From Streptomyces caniferus (lineage in GTDB: Bacteria > Actinomycetota > Actinomycetes > Streptomycetales > Streptomycetaceae): DNA of 64,000 bases. The stretch is taken from assembly GCF_009811555.1 (NCBI RefSeq), contig NZ_BLIN01000005.1:4783501-4847500 (forward strand). Reading direction: 5' to 3'. Of this stretch, positions 1 to 7,788 are shown in pieces. Position numbers and translations under genes: made by a program. Below the pieces are notes generated by a model. It saw only the letters and a program-made list of their open reading frames with translations. It did not search any database and was not told the origin of the DNA. Numbering within the stretch: the stretch's first letter is position 1; each line of letters begins with the position of its first letter.

Positions 1-131
1 AGCGCTGAACACTCGCCTTGCGCTGTGTTCCACATCACTATCGCCCATCGCCGCGCTCGTGATCTGCTGCAGCGCCTACGGCGGACTGAATTCCCGGCGC
101 TGGCCACGCAGTTGGTCGCCCACAACGCAGG

Positions 132-163
132 AGAGGCGCCTACTCGCATGAGTAGGCGCCTCT
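132..163 (-). terminator. Hairpin terminator after tRNA-Pro
   Basis: A perfect 13-bp stem (132-144 with 151-163) with a 6-nt loop lies 17 nt beyond the 3' end of the tRNA-Pro gene. No T-run follows it, as is common for Streptomyces terminators. Confidence 0.75.
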
Positions 164-180
164 TACCTGTGTTCCTTCAG

Positions 181-254
181 TCGGGGTGGCGGGATTTGAA
201 CCCACGACCTCTTCGTCCCGAACGAAGCGCGCTGCCAAGCTGCGCTACACCCCG
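181..254 (-). tRNA. tRNA-Pro (anticodon CGG)
   Basis: This is a complete 74-nt cloverleaf on the minus strand. The 7-bp acceptor stem pairs CGGGGTG with CACCCCG and the discriminator base is A. The D-arm contains AGCTTGGCA, the anticodon loop is TTCGGGA (anticodon CGG, reading CCG), and the T-arm is GTGGG-TTCAAAT-CCCGC. CCA is not encoded. Confidence 0.97.
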
Positions 255-266
255 AAGCAACGAGCT

Positions 267-992
267 CTACTTTAGCGGACCGATCCCCGTAGGTGAAATC
301 CGGTTGTTGTGGAGCCGGGGAGCGGGCCTGACCTGGTCGGTCCCGATGGTGATCAAGGGGAGGGCGCAGAGGGCCAGGGCGAGGGTGAGTGCGGTGGTGA
401 CGGTGGGGGAGGGGGCGCCGGTGGCGGCGGGGAAAGCGAGAGCGAAGGCGAGGTAGAGCAGGGGGTAGGCCGGCCACTGCCAGGCGTAGGACAGGCGGAA
501 GCCGCGTGGGGTGGTCAGCAGCAGCCAGTCGGCGAGGGCGGCGAGCGGCATGAGTGTGTAGAGGAGCTGGTGGGAGACGGCTTGGGCGGCACCGGAGGCG
601 GTGGTCGGCAGTGTGAAGGCGGTGGAGTCGGCCGCCGGGAGGACGTAGTGGAGGAGGGCGGGGAGGGAGAGGAAGGGGACGAGCGCGCCGGCGATGCGGG
701 GGCTCACGGGGTGGTGGCCGGTCCAGGCGCGGTGCGCGGAGCAGGCGAAGACCAGTGCCGCGGCGATATTGGCCTGCACGGTGAAGCGGGTGAGGAGCTG
801 GGCCGGGCCCGTGGTGCCGGTGGCCGCCAGGACCAGTCCGGTCAGCGCGGCGGCGGTGATGAGGAGGCGGAAGGCGGCGGCCAGAGGGTGTCGGCTCATG
901 GGGGCGACGGCTGCTGCCGGGGTGCGGGCGGCGGCGCCGGCCGGATCGGTGGCGTGGCGCGTGGACTGCGAGGTCCGGGTGGGATCGGACAT
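267..992 (-). CDS. Pr6Pr-family integral membrane protein
   Basis: This 241-aa polytopic membrane protein has about six hydrophobic segments after a soluble N-terminus of about 35 residues. It carries the signature of the Pr6Pr (FAR-17a/AIG1-like) family: a first helix ending in an LLTRFTVQANI segment, and a later HQLLYTLMPLAALADWLLL helix with conserved His and Asp. The biochemical role of the family in actinomycetes is not established. GGAGGG directly abuts the ATG, which is unusually close. Met32 (MSRHPLAAAF) is an alternative start but has no ribosome binding site. The gene sits alone between tRNA-Pro and a repeat-rich spacer. Confidence 0.8.
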   Translation of the reverse strand: MSDPTRTSQSTRHATDPAGAAARTPAAAVAPMSRHPLAAAFRLLITAAALTGLVLAATGTTGPAQLLTRFTVQANIAAALVFACSAHRAWTGHHPVSPRIAGALVPFLSLPALLHYVLPAADSTAFTLPTTASGAAQAVSHQLLYTLMPLAALADWLLLTTPRGFRLSYAWQWPAYPLLYLAFALAFPAATGAPSPTVTTALTLALALCALPLITIGTDQVRPAPRLHNNRISPTGIGPLK

Positions 993-1241
993 CCCTCCAC
1001 GTTACGGGGATGATCAGCGGGCGCGGGAGGCCCCATCCGGCAAAACTCCTCCGGGGCATTCCGCTCCGGCCATCCCTTAGGGACACCCCTTGGCTGGCCT
1101 TCCCGGAATCCCCGGCACTGCTCCTGGAACCCCTGCCGCACCGCTCCCGGAACCCCTGGGTGATCCCTTCGGAACTCGATGGCCACGTCCTCTGGCAGGA
1201 GCCCGGTCCGGAGGCGGGGCGCGGGTTCGGAGCGGGGGTCC

Positions 1242-1289
1242 GGAGTGGGTTCCGGAGTGGGTTCCGGAGTGGGTTCCGGAGTGGGTTCC
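1242..1289. repeat. Four perfect 12-bp tandem repeats
   Basis: The unit GGAGTGGGTTCC occurs four times head to tail (1242, 1254, 1266, 1278). Decayed copies lie on both sides (around 1225-1241 and 1298-1320). The unit length is a multiple of three, so every frame stays open and produces false repeat proteins. Confidence 0.9.
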
Positions 1290-1394
1290 GGATCTCGGGG
1301 GTCCGGTGTGGATTCCGGATCCAGAGCTGGGGGCCGGAGGGGTCCCGCGCCCTGCCCCGCAGCCCGAGACCACTCCATTCACGCAGCCCCACCG

Positions 1395-1442
1395 CACGGA
1401 ATGGCCACCCCACCGGATCCCACGGAATGGCCACCCCACCGG
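1395..1442. repeat. 22-bp direct repeat, two copies
   Basis: Two identical 22-nt copies start with CACGGAATGG and end with CACCGG, at 1395-1416 and 1421-1442 (period 26). Nothing ties them to a regulator. Confidence 0.85.
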
Positions 1443-1499
1443 GAACCTCGCCGAGTCCCACCGGGTCCCGCCAGGGGTCTGGCCCCGCCTCCGGTCGCC

Positions 1500-2426
1500 T
1501 CAGTCCCGTGCCGTCAGGGTCAGCAGCGTCGCCTCCGGGGGGCAGGCGAAGCGGACCGGGGTGTAGCGGTTGGTGCCGCAGCCGGCGGAGACGTGGAGGT
1601 AGGAGGTGTGGCCGGCGGCGGTGTGGGTGGAGAGGCCCTTCACGCGGTCGGTGTCGATGTCGCAGTTGGTGACCAGGGCGCCGTAGAAGGGGATGCAGAG
1701 CTGGCCGCCGTGGGTGTGGCCGGCCAGGATCAGCGGATAGCCGTCGGCGGTGAAGGCGTCCAGGGAGCGCAGGTAGGGGGCGTGGACGACGGCCAGCGAG
1801 AGGTCGGCGCCGGATTCCGGGCCGCCGGCGACCTCGGCGTAGCGGTCGCGCTTGATGTGCGGGTCGTCCAGGCCGGTCAGGGCGATCTCGATGCCCTCCA
1901 GCTTGAGGCGGCCGCGGGTATTGGACAGGCCGACCCAGCCCGCCGCGTCGAAGGCGTCGCGCAGCTCTTCCCACGGGTTGTGGACGACGCCCACGGCGGG
2001 TGCGTTGCCGTTGAGGCCGTGCCGGCCCTGGGCCCGTTCGATGAGGTAGCGGGCGGGATTGCGCAGCTTGGGGCCGTAGTAGTCGTTCGAGCCGAAGACG
2101 TAGGCGCCGGGGAACTCCATCAGCGGGCCGAGCGCGTCCAGTGCCTCGGGGACGCCCTCGGGGTCGGAGAGGTTGTCGCCCGTGTTGATGACGAAGTCGG
2201 GGCGCAGTCCGGCGAGCGACTGCAGCCAGCGCTGCTTCTTGCGCTGCCCGCTGACCATGTGGATGTCGGAGACCTGCAGGACGCGCAACGGCCGCATGCC
2301 GCGGGGCAGTACGGGCACGGTGACGCGTCGGAGTCGGAAGGAGCGGACTTCGAAGCCGGCGGCGTAGGCCAGGCCGGCCGCACCGACTGCGGTCAGGGTC
2401 AGGGGTACTCCGTATCGCGCGCGCAT
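1500..2426 (-). CDS. Metallophosphoesterase, membrane-anchored
   Basis: This 308-aa calcineurin-like phosphoesterase shows the dimetal motifs in order: DIH (in VLQVSDIHM), GDN, GSND (in VFGSNDYYG), a His in VVHAP, and GHTHGGQ near the C-terminus. A single N-terminal hydrophobic stretch (residues about 5-22) looks like a signal anchor, so the enzyme probably acts at the outer membrane face. The substrate is unknown; related enzymes include YkuE/YaeI-type proteins. The ATG at 2426 (MRARYGVPL) fits the anchor. The frame stays open 98 codons further upstream, but that part overlaps the divergent YqeY gene and is not coding-like. It is transcribed away from YqeY with a 127-bp shared promoter region. 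Confidence 0.88.
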   Translation of the reverse strand: MRARYGVPLTLTAVGAAGLAYAAGFEVRSFRLRRVTVPVLPRGMRPLRVLQVSDIHMVSGQRKKQRWLQSLAGLRPDFVINTGDNLSDPEGVPEALDALGPLMEFPGAYVFGSNDYYGPKLRNPARYLIERAQGRHGLNGNAPAVGVVHNPWEELRDAFDAAGWVGLSNTRGRLKLEGIEIALTGLDDPHIKRDRYAEVAGGPESGADLSLAVVHAPYLRSLDAFTADGYPLILAGHTHGGQLCIPFYGALVTNCDIDTDRVKGLSTHTAAGHTSYLHVSAGCGTNRYTPVRFACPPEATLLTLTARD

Positions 2427-2540
2427 GCTCCCATCGTTGCAGAGTGCGGGGGGTGGATGCAGCGGGAGGGAGCCGCCCCACGGGGTGGTGGGGGTGCGGG
2501 ACCGGGAGGAAAAGGCGCGGTGATTGTCGGTGGGTGAGGG

Positions 2541-2546
2541 CATACT
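2541..2546 (+). promoter_or_regulatory. -10-like box, leaderless start of YqeY gene
   Basis: CATACT matches the -10 consensus at four of six positions and ends 7 nt before the ATG at 2554. No ribosome binding site is present, so transcription probably starts at or next to the ATG. Confidence 0.4.
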
Positions 2547-2553
2547 CGACGGC

Positions 2554-3018
2554 ATGACCACGCTCAAGTCCAAGCTGCAGGACGACCTCACCATCGCGAT
2601 CAAGGCGCGCGACGAGCTGCGTTCCTCCACCCTCCGTCTCACGCTGACCGCGATCCAGAAGGAGGAGGTCGCGGGCACCGAGGCGCGCGAGCTGTCCGAC
2701 GGCGAGGTCGAGAAGATCATCGCGCGGGAGGCGAAGAAGCGCCGGGAGGCCGCGGACGCCTTCGAGAAGGGCGGCCGGGGCGAGTCGGCGGAGCGGGAGC
2801 GCGCCGAGGGCGAGGTGCTCGCCGACTATCTGCCCAAGCAGCTGTCCGACGATGAGCTGGAGCAGCTCGTCGCGGCGGCCGTGGCGGAGGCCAAGGGTGC
2901 CGGCGCCGAGGGGCCGCGGGCGATGGGCGCCGTGATGAAGATCGTCAACCCGCAGGTGGCGGGCCGTGCCGAGGGCGGCCGGGTGGCCGCGGTGGTGAAG
3001 AAGCTGCTCGCCGGCTGA
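2554..3018 (+). CDS. GatB/YqeY domain-containing protein
   Basis: This 154-aa soluble protein belongs to the YqeY family, which is related to the tail domain of the GatB subunit of tRNA-dependent amidotransferase. Visible signatures are the start MTTLKSKLQDDLTIAIKARD, the segment LRLTLTAIQKEEVA, YLPKQLSDDEL, and a C-terminal MGAVMKIVNPQVAGRAEG. A helical role in tRNA or amidotransferase biology is presumed, but the precise function is unproven. Met at 2554 is chosen over the longer frame (2524) because family members begin there. A -10-like box lies just upstream. The gene converges on the penicillin-binding protein gene and shares a terminator with it. Confidence 0.92.
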   Translation: MTTLKSKLQDDLTIAIKARDELRSSTLRLTLTAIQKEEVAGTEARELSDGEVEKIIAREAKKRREAADAFEKGGRGESAERERAEGEVLADYLPKQLSDDELEQLVAAAVAEAKGAGAEGPRAMGAVMKIVNPQVAGRAEGGRVAAVVKKLLAG

Positions 3019-3051
3019 GCCGCCGGACGGAGTCCGTGCGAGAAGAAGGGT

Positions 3052-3081
3052 GAGGGGCGCCCCCTGGTGGGGGCGCCCCTC
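3052..3081. terminator. Bidirectional terminator, YqeY / PBP
   Basis: A 13-bp perfect G+C-rich stem (3052-3064 with 3069-3081) with a TGGT tetraloop is followed by GTCTTT. It lies between convergent genes, 33 nt after the YqeY stop. Confidence 0.85.
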
Positions 3082-3151
3082 GTCTTTCGTCGGGTGATGC
3101 GGCTCGGCGTCCTTCGCCGTACGGCCCAAGCGGCCGGTCACCGGCGGCCGT

Positions 3152-5356
3152 TCACCAGCCGCCGTTGCCGCCGCCCAGAATGTCGGGGAAGCCGGGAATG
3201 CTCCAGCCGCCGCCCGGCTTGTTGCCGCCGCCGTGGCCCCGGCCGGGCTTGTGCTTGCCGCGGCCCTTGTCGCCCTCGTCGCCCTGGTTCTTGTCCTTGG
3301 CGGGATCGTCGATCGGGACGGTGGGCAGGGTGGGCGCGGGCCGGTCGGCCAGCGCGCCGGACATGGCGTCGCGCCAGATGGGACCGGGGGTGTCGGCGCC
3401 GTAGACCTTGTCGTGGGGCACGCCGCCGATGGTGATGTTGTACATCTTGCGCTTGTGCTGCGGGTCACCGACCCAGACCGCGCCGGCCGCGTTGGGCGTG
3501 TAGCCGACGAACCAGGCGGCGTAGCGGCTGTCGGTGGTACCGGTCTTGCCCGCGCTGTCGCGGCCCTTGAGCCCGGCCTCCTTGCCGGTGCCGTCCTCGA
3601 CCACGCCCTTGAGCAGGGTGTTGATCGTGTCCGCGGTCTTCTTGGACATGGCGGTGCGGCAGCTGGTCTGCGGCACCTTCAGTGCCCGGCCGCGGGCGTC
3701 GGTGATCGACTCGATGGCCACCGGCGAGCAGTACCGGCCGCCGGCGGCGAAGGTGGCGTACCCGGCCGCCATCGTGAGAGGCGACATCTCCTGGGTGCCG
3801 AGCGTCATCGACGGGACCTGCTGCAGCGGCTTGCCGTCCGCCCGCTCGATGCCCATCTTCTGCGCCATGTCGACCACGGGGCAGACCCCGATGTCGCTGA
3901 TCAGCTGCACGAAGTAGGTGTTGACCGATTTCGCGGTCGCCTCCTTCATGGAGTACGGGCCGACCTCTTCCTTGTTCTCGTTCTCGACGTTCTCGGAGCC
4001 GCTGCCCCGCCATTCGCCCTCGCAGGTCTGGACGGGGCTGGGGTACGGCATCCGGTACGGCGACGGGTACTCCTGCTCCGGGTTCGTGCCCTGCTCCAGC
4101 GCGGCGGCCGCGACCACCGGTTTGAAGGTCGAACCGGGCAGGTAGCCGGCGCCGCCGCCCTTGTCGTGGTTCACCGAGAGGTTGATCACGGTCTCGTTCT
4201 CACGGAAGCCGTACGGGCGCGACTGGCCCATGCCGAGGATCTTTCCGGTGCCCGGTTCGACGATGGTGGCCGCGGAGGCGACCGGGTCGTCGTCGTAGAC
4301 ATGGTCCTTGAGCGATGCCTGCACGGACTTCTGGGTCTGCGGATCGAGGGTGGTGCGGATGGTCATGCCGCCCTCGTCCCAGCGCTTCAGTCGGGCCTTC
4401 CGGTTCTTGCCGAACGACTTGTCGTGCAGGAAGACCGTGCGGATGTAGTCGCAGAAGAAGCCGGCGCCGTCGGTGGCGGTGATGCAGCCGTTCTTGGGGC
4501 GGCTGACCGCCAGCTTGATCGGCTTCTTGGCGGCCGCGTCGGCCTGCGCCTGGGTGACGTCCTTCATGTCGGCCATCCGCTGCAGCACGGTGTTGCGCCG
4601 CCGCGTGGCCTCCTGCGGGTCGTTGACCGGGTCGTACCGGCTGGGCGACTGGACGATGCCCGCCAGCAGCGCCGACTCCCCGAGGTTCAGGTCCTTGGCG
4701 TGCTTGCTGAAGTAGCGCTGGGCGGCCGCCTCGATGCCGTAGGCCTGCTGCCCGAAGAACGTGATGTTGAGGTAGTTCTGCAGGATCTTCCGCTTGCCGA
4801 GCTCTTTCTCGACCTGGATCGCGTACTTGAGCTCCTTGACCTTGCGGCCGAGGGTCTGCTGGGTGGCCTGCGCAACCTTGTCGGGGTTGTCGCCCGCCTC
4901 CTCGATGAAGACGTTCTTCACGTACTGCTGGGTCAGCGTCGAGGCGCCCTGGGAGACGGCGCCCGACTGGGCGTTCTTGTTGAGCGCCCGCAGGATCCCC
5001 TTCAGGTCGATGGCACCGTGCTGATAGAAGCGCGCGTCCTCGATCGCGACGATCGCCTTCTGGATGTACGGGGACATGTCCTTGAGGCCGACGACCGTGC
5101 GGTCACGGGAGTAGACCTTGGCGATCTCGCCGCCCTTGGCGTCCAGAATCCGGGTCCGCTGACTGAGCGGCGGTGTCTTGAGGTTCGCCGGGATGTCGTC
5201 GAAGCCCTCGACCGATCCCTTGGCGGTCAGGCCCAGCGCCCCGGCCGCCGGGAGCGCGAGGCCGGCGAGCACCGCTCCGGCCAGGACGCTGACACCGAGG
5301 AACTTGGCGGCCTGCTGAGTCTTGGACAGACCCCCGCCATCGCGCTTCTTAGGCAT
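3152..5356 (-). CDS. Bifunctional class A penicillin-binding protein
   Basis: This 734-aa protein builds cell wall: it polymerises lipid II glycan (glycosyltransferase) and cross-links peptides (transpeptidase). One N-terminal membrane anchor spans about residues 17-43. The GT51 domain shows EDARFY (catalytic Glu106) and the STLTQQYVKN block. The transpeptidase domain shows S409-TFK, S477-VN and K604-TGTT, which is the full catalytic set. The last 80 residues are a Gly/Pro/Lys-rich disordered tail, with acidic DEGDKG and basic GRGKHKPGRG parts. It is divergent from wblA with about 380 bp between them. All catalytic residues are present, so it should be active. Confidence 0.95.
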   Translation of the reverse strand: MPKKRDGGGLSKTQQAAKFLGVSVLAGAVLAGLALPAAGALGLTAKGSVEGFDDIPANLKTPPLSQRTRILDAKGGEIAKVYSRDRTVVGLKDMSPYIQKAIVAIEDARFYQHGAIDLKGILRALNKNAQSGAVSQGASTLTQQYVKNVFIEEAGDNPDKVAQATQQTLGRKVKELKYAIQVEKELGKRKILQNYLNITFFGQQAYGIEAAAQRYFSKHAKDLNLGESALLAGIVQSPSRYDPVNDPQEATRRRNTVLQRMADMKDVTQAQADAAAKKPIKLAVSRPKNGCITATDGAGFFCDYIRTVFLHDKSFGKNRKARLKRWDEGGMTIRTTLDPQTQKSVQASLKDHVYDDDPVASAATIVEPGTGKILGMGQSRPYGFRENETVINLSVNHDKGGGAGYLPGSTFKPVVAAAALEQGTNPEQEYPSPYRMPYPSPVQTCEGEWRGSGSENVENENKEEVGPYSMKEATAKSVNTYFVQLISDIGVCPVVDMAQKMGIERADGKPLQQVPSMTLGTQEMSPLTMAAGYATFAAGGRYCSPVAIESITDARGRALKVPQTSCRTAMSKKTADTINTLLKGVVEDGTGKEAGLKGRDSAGKTGTTDSRYAAWFVGYTPNAAGAVWVGDPQHKRKMYNITIGGVPHDKVYGADTPGPIWRDAMSGALADRPAPTLPTVPIDDPAKDKNQGDEGDKGRGKHKPGRGHGGGNKPGGGWSIPGFPDILGGGNGGW

Positions 5357-5738
5357 GAGGGCAGCCTACGTTCTCAATCGCCGGACAGGGGCGCACCTGT
5401 TCGTTTAGCCTGTTCTCAGCTACCACAGCTGAACGGTTACGCCTCGGTTCGTCAACCCCCTACTCCCGCGTGCCGCGCCCCCACGTGCCCGTGTGTGTCG
5501 AGAGAAACCCCGTGTCAGGGCGGTGAACTGTCCCGCCTTGTGTACAAAGTGACGTATGCCGTTCGGTCACTCCGTTGGGTGATCTGCCGCATACGCATAG
5601 TCCGTTCGGGCCATTCAAGATTGGGCCCGAAGGGGGTGTTGCGCCCTGCCCGCCTTCCGTAACGTCCTCAACTGGCAACGGTGAATATGCCGCTTGCCGC
5701 CGTGGGGGAGCCTCGATTCGGGAGAGGACGGCGCCAGC
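5357..5738. other. Divergent promoter region, PBP / wblA
   Basis: This is a 382-bp region without a gene. It contains a perfect 8-bp inverted repeat TTCGGGCC...GGCCCGAA (5605-5612 and 5624-5631), a second pair GTATGC/GCATAC (5554-5559, 5589-5594), and a near-palindromic CTTGTGTACAAAG around 5538-5550. These are operator candidates only. wblA has a good ribosome binding site (GGAGAGGA, about 9 nt before the ATG), so it has a normal leader. Confidence 0.5.
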
Positions 5739-6080
5739 ATGAGCTGGGTAACCGACTGGAGTGCACAGGCAGCCTGCCGCACTACCGATCCGGATGAACT
5801 GTTCGTACAAGGGGCGGCGCAGAACCGCGCCAAGGCGGTGTGCACCGGGTGTCCGGTACGCACGGAATGCCTGGCCGATGCCCTGGACAACCGGGTGGAG
5901 TTCGGCGTGTGGGGCGGGATGACGGAGCGCGAGCGGAGGGCGTTGCTGCGCCGCCGCCCGACGGTGACGTCATGGCGCCGGCTGTTGGAGACCGCGCGCA
6001 CGGAATACGAGCGCAGCACGGGCATCCTGCCGCTGGACTGCGAGGACGAGATCTTCGACGAGTACGCAGCGGTCGGGTAG
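5739..6080 (+). CDS. wblA: WblA, WhiB-like Fe-S regulator
   Basis: This 113-aa protein matches the Streptomyces regulator WblA, which in other species switches between growth, sporulation and antibiotic production. The four cluster-ligand cysteines are C13, C35, C38 and C44 (C-x21-C-x2-C-x5-C), followed by the GVWGG turn at 56-60 and a basic ERRALLRRRP helix thought to contact DNA or sigma factor. The start at 5739 (MSWVTDWSAQAACR) is preferred over the in-frame ATG 45 nt upstream because it has the ribosome binding site and fits the family length. The gene is monocistronic, between the PBP and the ArsA pair. Confidence 0.96.
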   Translation: MSWVTDWSAQAACRTTDPDELFVQGAAQNRAKAVCTGCPVRTECLADALDNRVEFGVWGGMTERERRALLRRRPTVTSWRRLLETARTEYERSTGILPLDCEDEIFDEYAAVG

Positions 6081-6333
6081 GCGGGGAGTTGCGGGCACCG
6101 GCCTGTGGTCCGCAGGCTCGGGCCGGATGATTTGGCCGAGAAGGTTCGGCCGGTGGCGCGTTCTGGTTGCGGGTGGTGACGTGCCACCGGTGTCCTTGGC
6201 GCATCCGTGAGTTGGGGCGCCGAGAGGGGACGTGGGCGTGCTGTTCGGCGTGTCACGTGCCCGTGTGTGACGGGCGTTCGTGACTGGTGCGGGCGCCTTG
6301 GTAGTGGGTGGCTGAGCCGGTCGTGCGTACGGC

Positions 6334-7788
6334 TCAGTCGTCGGAGCCCTTGGGGGTGCCGTAGCCCTCGGGGCCGTCGGAGTCCGTGGGGTTCAGCGCC
6401 AGGCGGTCGCCGATGGCACGCAGTCCCGCGAGGTCGTGGACATCGCCGGGCAGCGCGGCGACCTCTGTCACCGGAACCTCGGGATGCAGCGCGGTGAAGC
6501 GGTCCCGCGTACGACGTTCGCGTGCGAGGACCTGCATGCGTTCCGCGTGCAGCCGTAGCAGTCCGGCGGCCAGTTGTGCCGCTGAGGCTGACGTGGGTGT
6601 CACTTGCTCCGCCGCAGCGGCGGGGGAGAGGCCGCCGGCGGTACGTGGTCCAGCCTTCCCGCCGTCGAGATCCACAATGCCGGTTGTTTCAAGATTATTT
6701 TCTGCGCGGCCGGGGGCCCGGTCGGCCTCCTCGGCGGAGCCGGGGGCGGGGTCGTCCGCCGCGGCCGGGACGGCGCCGGTGTCCGTCGCGGTGTCCGCAG
6801 CCGTGTCCGCGCGGGTGTCCTCCGCCATGCGGTCGGTCAGGGCCTCGGCGGCGGCCAGGGCGCGCTCGGCGCTCAGTTGGGCGGCGCCGCTGCCGTGCAC
6901 CCGGTTCAGCACGAGACCGGCGAGCGGCATCTGCTCGGCGGCCAGCCGCTCGACGAAGTAGGCCGCCTCGCGCAGCGCGTCCCGCTCCGGCGCGGCCACC
7001 ACGAGGAACGCCGTGCCGGGCGCCTGCAGCAGGCGGTAGGTGGCGTCGGCGCGGGTGCGGAAGCCGCCGAACATGGTGTCCATCGCGGCCACGAAGGTCT
7101 GCACATCGCGCAGCAGTTGACCGCCCATGAGCTTGCTGAGGGTGCCGGTCATCATCGACATGCCGACATTGAGGAACTTCATGCCGGCCCGGCCGCCGAC
7201 CTTCGCCGGCGCCATCAGCACCCGGATGAACTTGCCGTCCAGGAAGGAGCCGAGGCGCTTGGGCGCGTCCAGGAAGTCGAGCGCGGAGCGGCTCGGCGGG
7301 GTGTCGACGACGATCAGGTCCCACTCGTCGTTCGCGCGGAGCTGGCCGAGCTTCTCCATGGCCATGTACTCCTGTGTGCCCGCGAAACCGGCCGACAGGG
7401 ACTGGTAGAAGGGGTTCTCCAGGATGGCGCGGGACCGGTCGGCGTCCGCATGGCCCTCGACGATCTCGTCGAAGGTGCGCTTCATGTCCAGCATCATCGC
7501 GTGCAGTTCGCCGCCCGCGGACTCGTCGACGTCCTTGACCTGGCGCGGGACGTTGTCGAGCTCGGAGATGCCCATGGACTGCGCCAGCCGCCGCGCGGGG
7601 TCGATGGTCAGCACGACGACCTTGCGGCCGCGCTCGGCGGCGCGTACGCCCAGGGCCGCGGCGGTCGTGGTCTTGCCGACGCCGCCGGAGCCGCAGCACA
7701 CCACGATGCGGGTGTGCGGATCGTCGATCAGCGCATCGACCTCGAGCCGCGGGGCCGAGGCGTCCAGCGTCGTGTTGTCCGAGGTCAT
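6334..7788 (-). CDS. ArsA-like P-loop ATPase, second of pair
   Basis: This 484-aa cytosolic ATPase belongs to the ArsA/GET3/MinD-type class. The deviant Walker A is VVCCGSGGVGKTTTAAA near residue 30; the DTPPSRSALDFLDAP segment is the switch II region. Residues about 320-400 are an Ala/Asp/Thr-rich low-complexity insert before a conserved C-terminal end. It starts with ATG inside the stop of the upstream ArsA gene (ATGA overlap), so the two are translationally coupled and probably form a heterodimer. No arsenite-binding cysteines or arsenic genes are nearby, so resistance is unlikely; the role in Streptomyces is unknown. Frames extending to 8397 are ignored because they run through the other gene. 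Confidence 0.88.
   Translation of the reverse strand: MTSDNTTLDASAPRLEVDALIDDPHTRIVVCCGSGGVGKTTTAAALGVRAAERGRKVVVLTIDPARRLAQSMGISELDNVPRQVKDVDESAGGELHAMMLDMKRTFDEIVEGHADADRSRAILENPFYQSLSAGFAGTQEYMAMEKLGQLRANDEWDLIVVDTPPSRSALDFLDAPKRLGSFLDGKFIRVLMAPAKVGGRAGMKFLNVGMSMMTGTLSKLMGGQLLRDVQTFVAAMDTMFGGFRTRADATYRLLQAPGTAFLVVAAPERDALREAAYFVERLAAEQMPLAGLVLNRVHGSGAAQLSAERALAAAEALTDRMAEDTRADTAADTATDTGAVPAAADDPAPGSAEEADRAPGRAENNLETTGIVDLDGGKAGPRTAGGLSPAAAAEQVTPTSASAAQLAAGLLRLHAERMQVLARERRTRDRFTALHPEVPVTEVAALPGDVHDLAGLRAIGDRLALNPTDSDGPEGYGTPKGSDD

Larger units (their letters stand above)
993..1499. other. Repeat-rich spacer, no gene seen
   Basis: No reading frame here has codon bias like its neighbours. 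The open frames translate only short repeats such as EWVP or PTPE. The spacer holds two tandem repeats (listed separately) and several near copies of GGAACCCCTG. It must also contain the promoter of the Pr6Pr gene, but no clear box could be assigned. Confidence 0.6.

Noticed and set aside
25..456. 143-aa frame over the tRNA-Pro gene
   Set aside because: It translates the complement of the tRNA (LNPRPLRPERSALP), a well-known false protein, and has no ribosome binding site.
1242..1442. Short tandem repeats as a CRISPR array
   Set aside because: Units are adjacent with no unique spacers, and no cas genes occur in the window.
163..3468. 1101-aa minus-strand frame and other very long antisense frames (for example 3233-5662, 20678-22642, 47141-50359)
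   Set aside because: High GC leaves few stops in antisense frames. They overlap well-supported genes and have Arg/Ala/Gly-rich nonsense composition.
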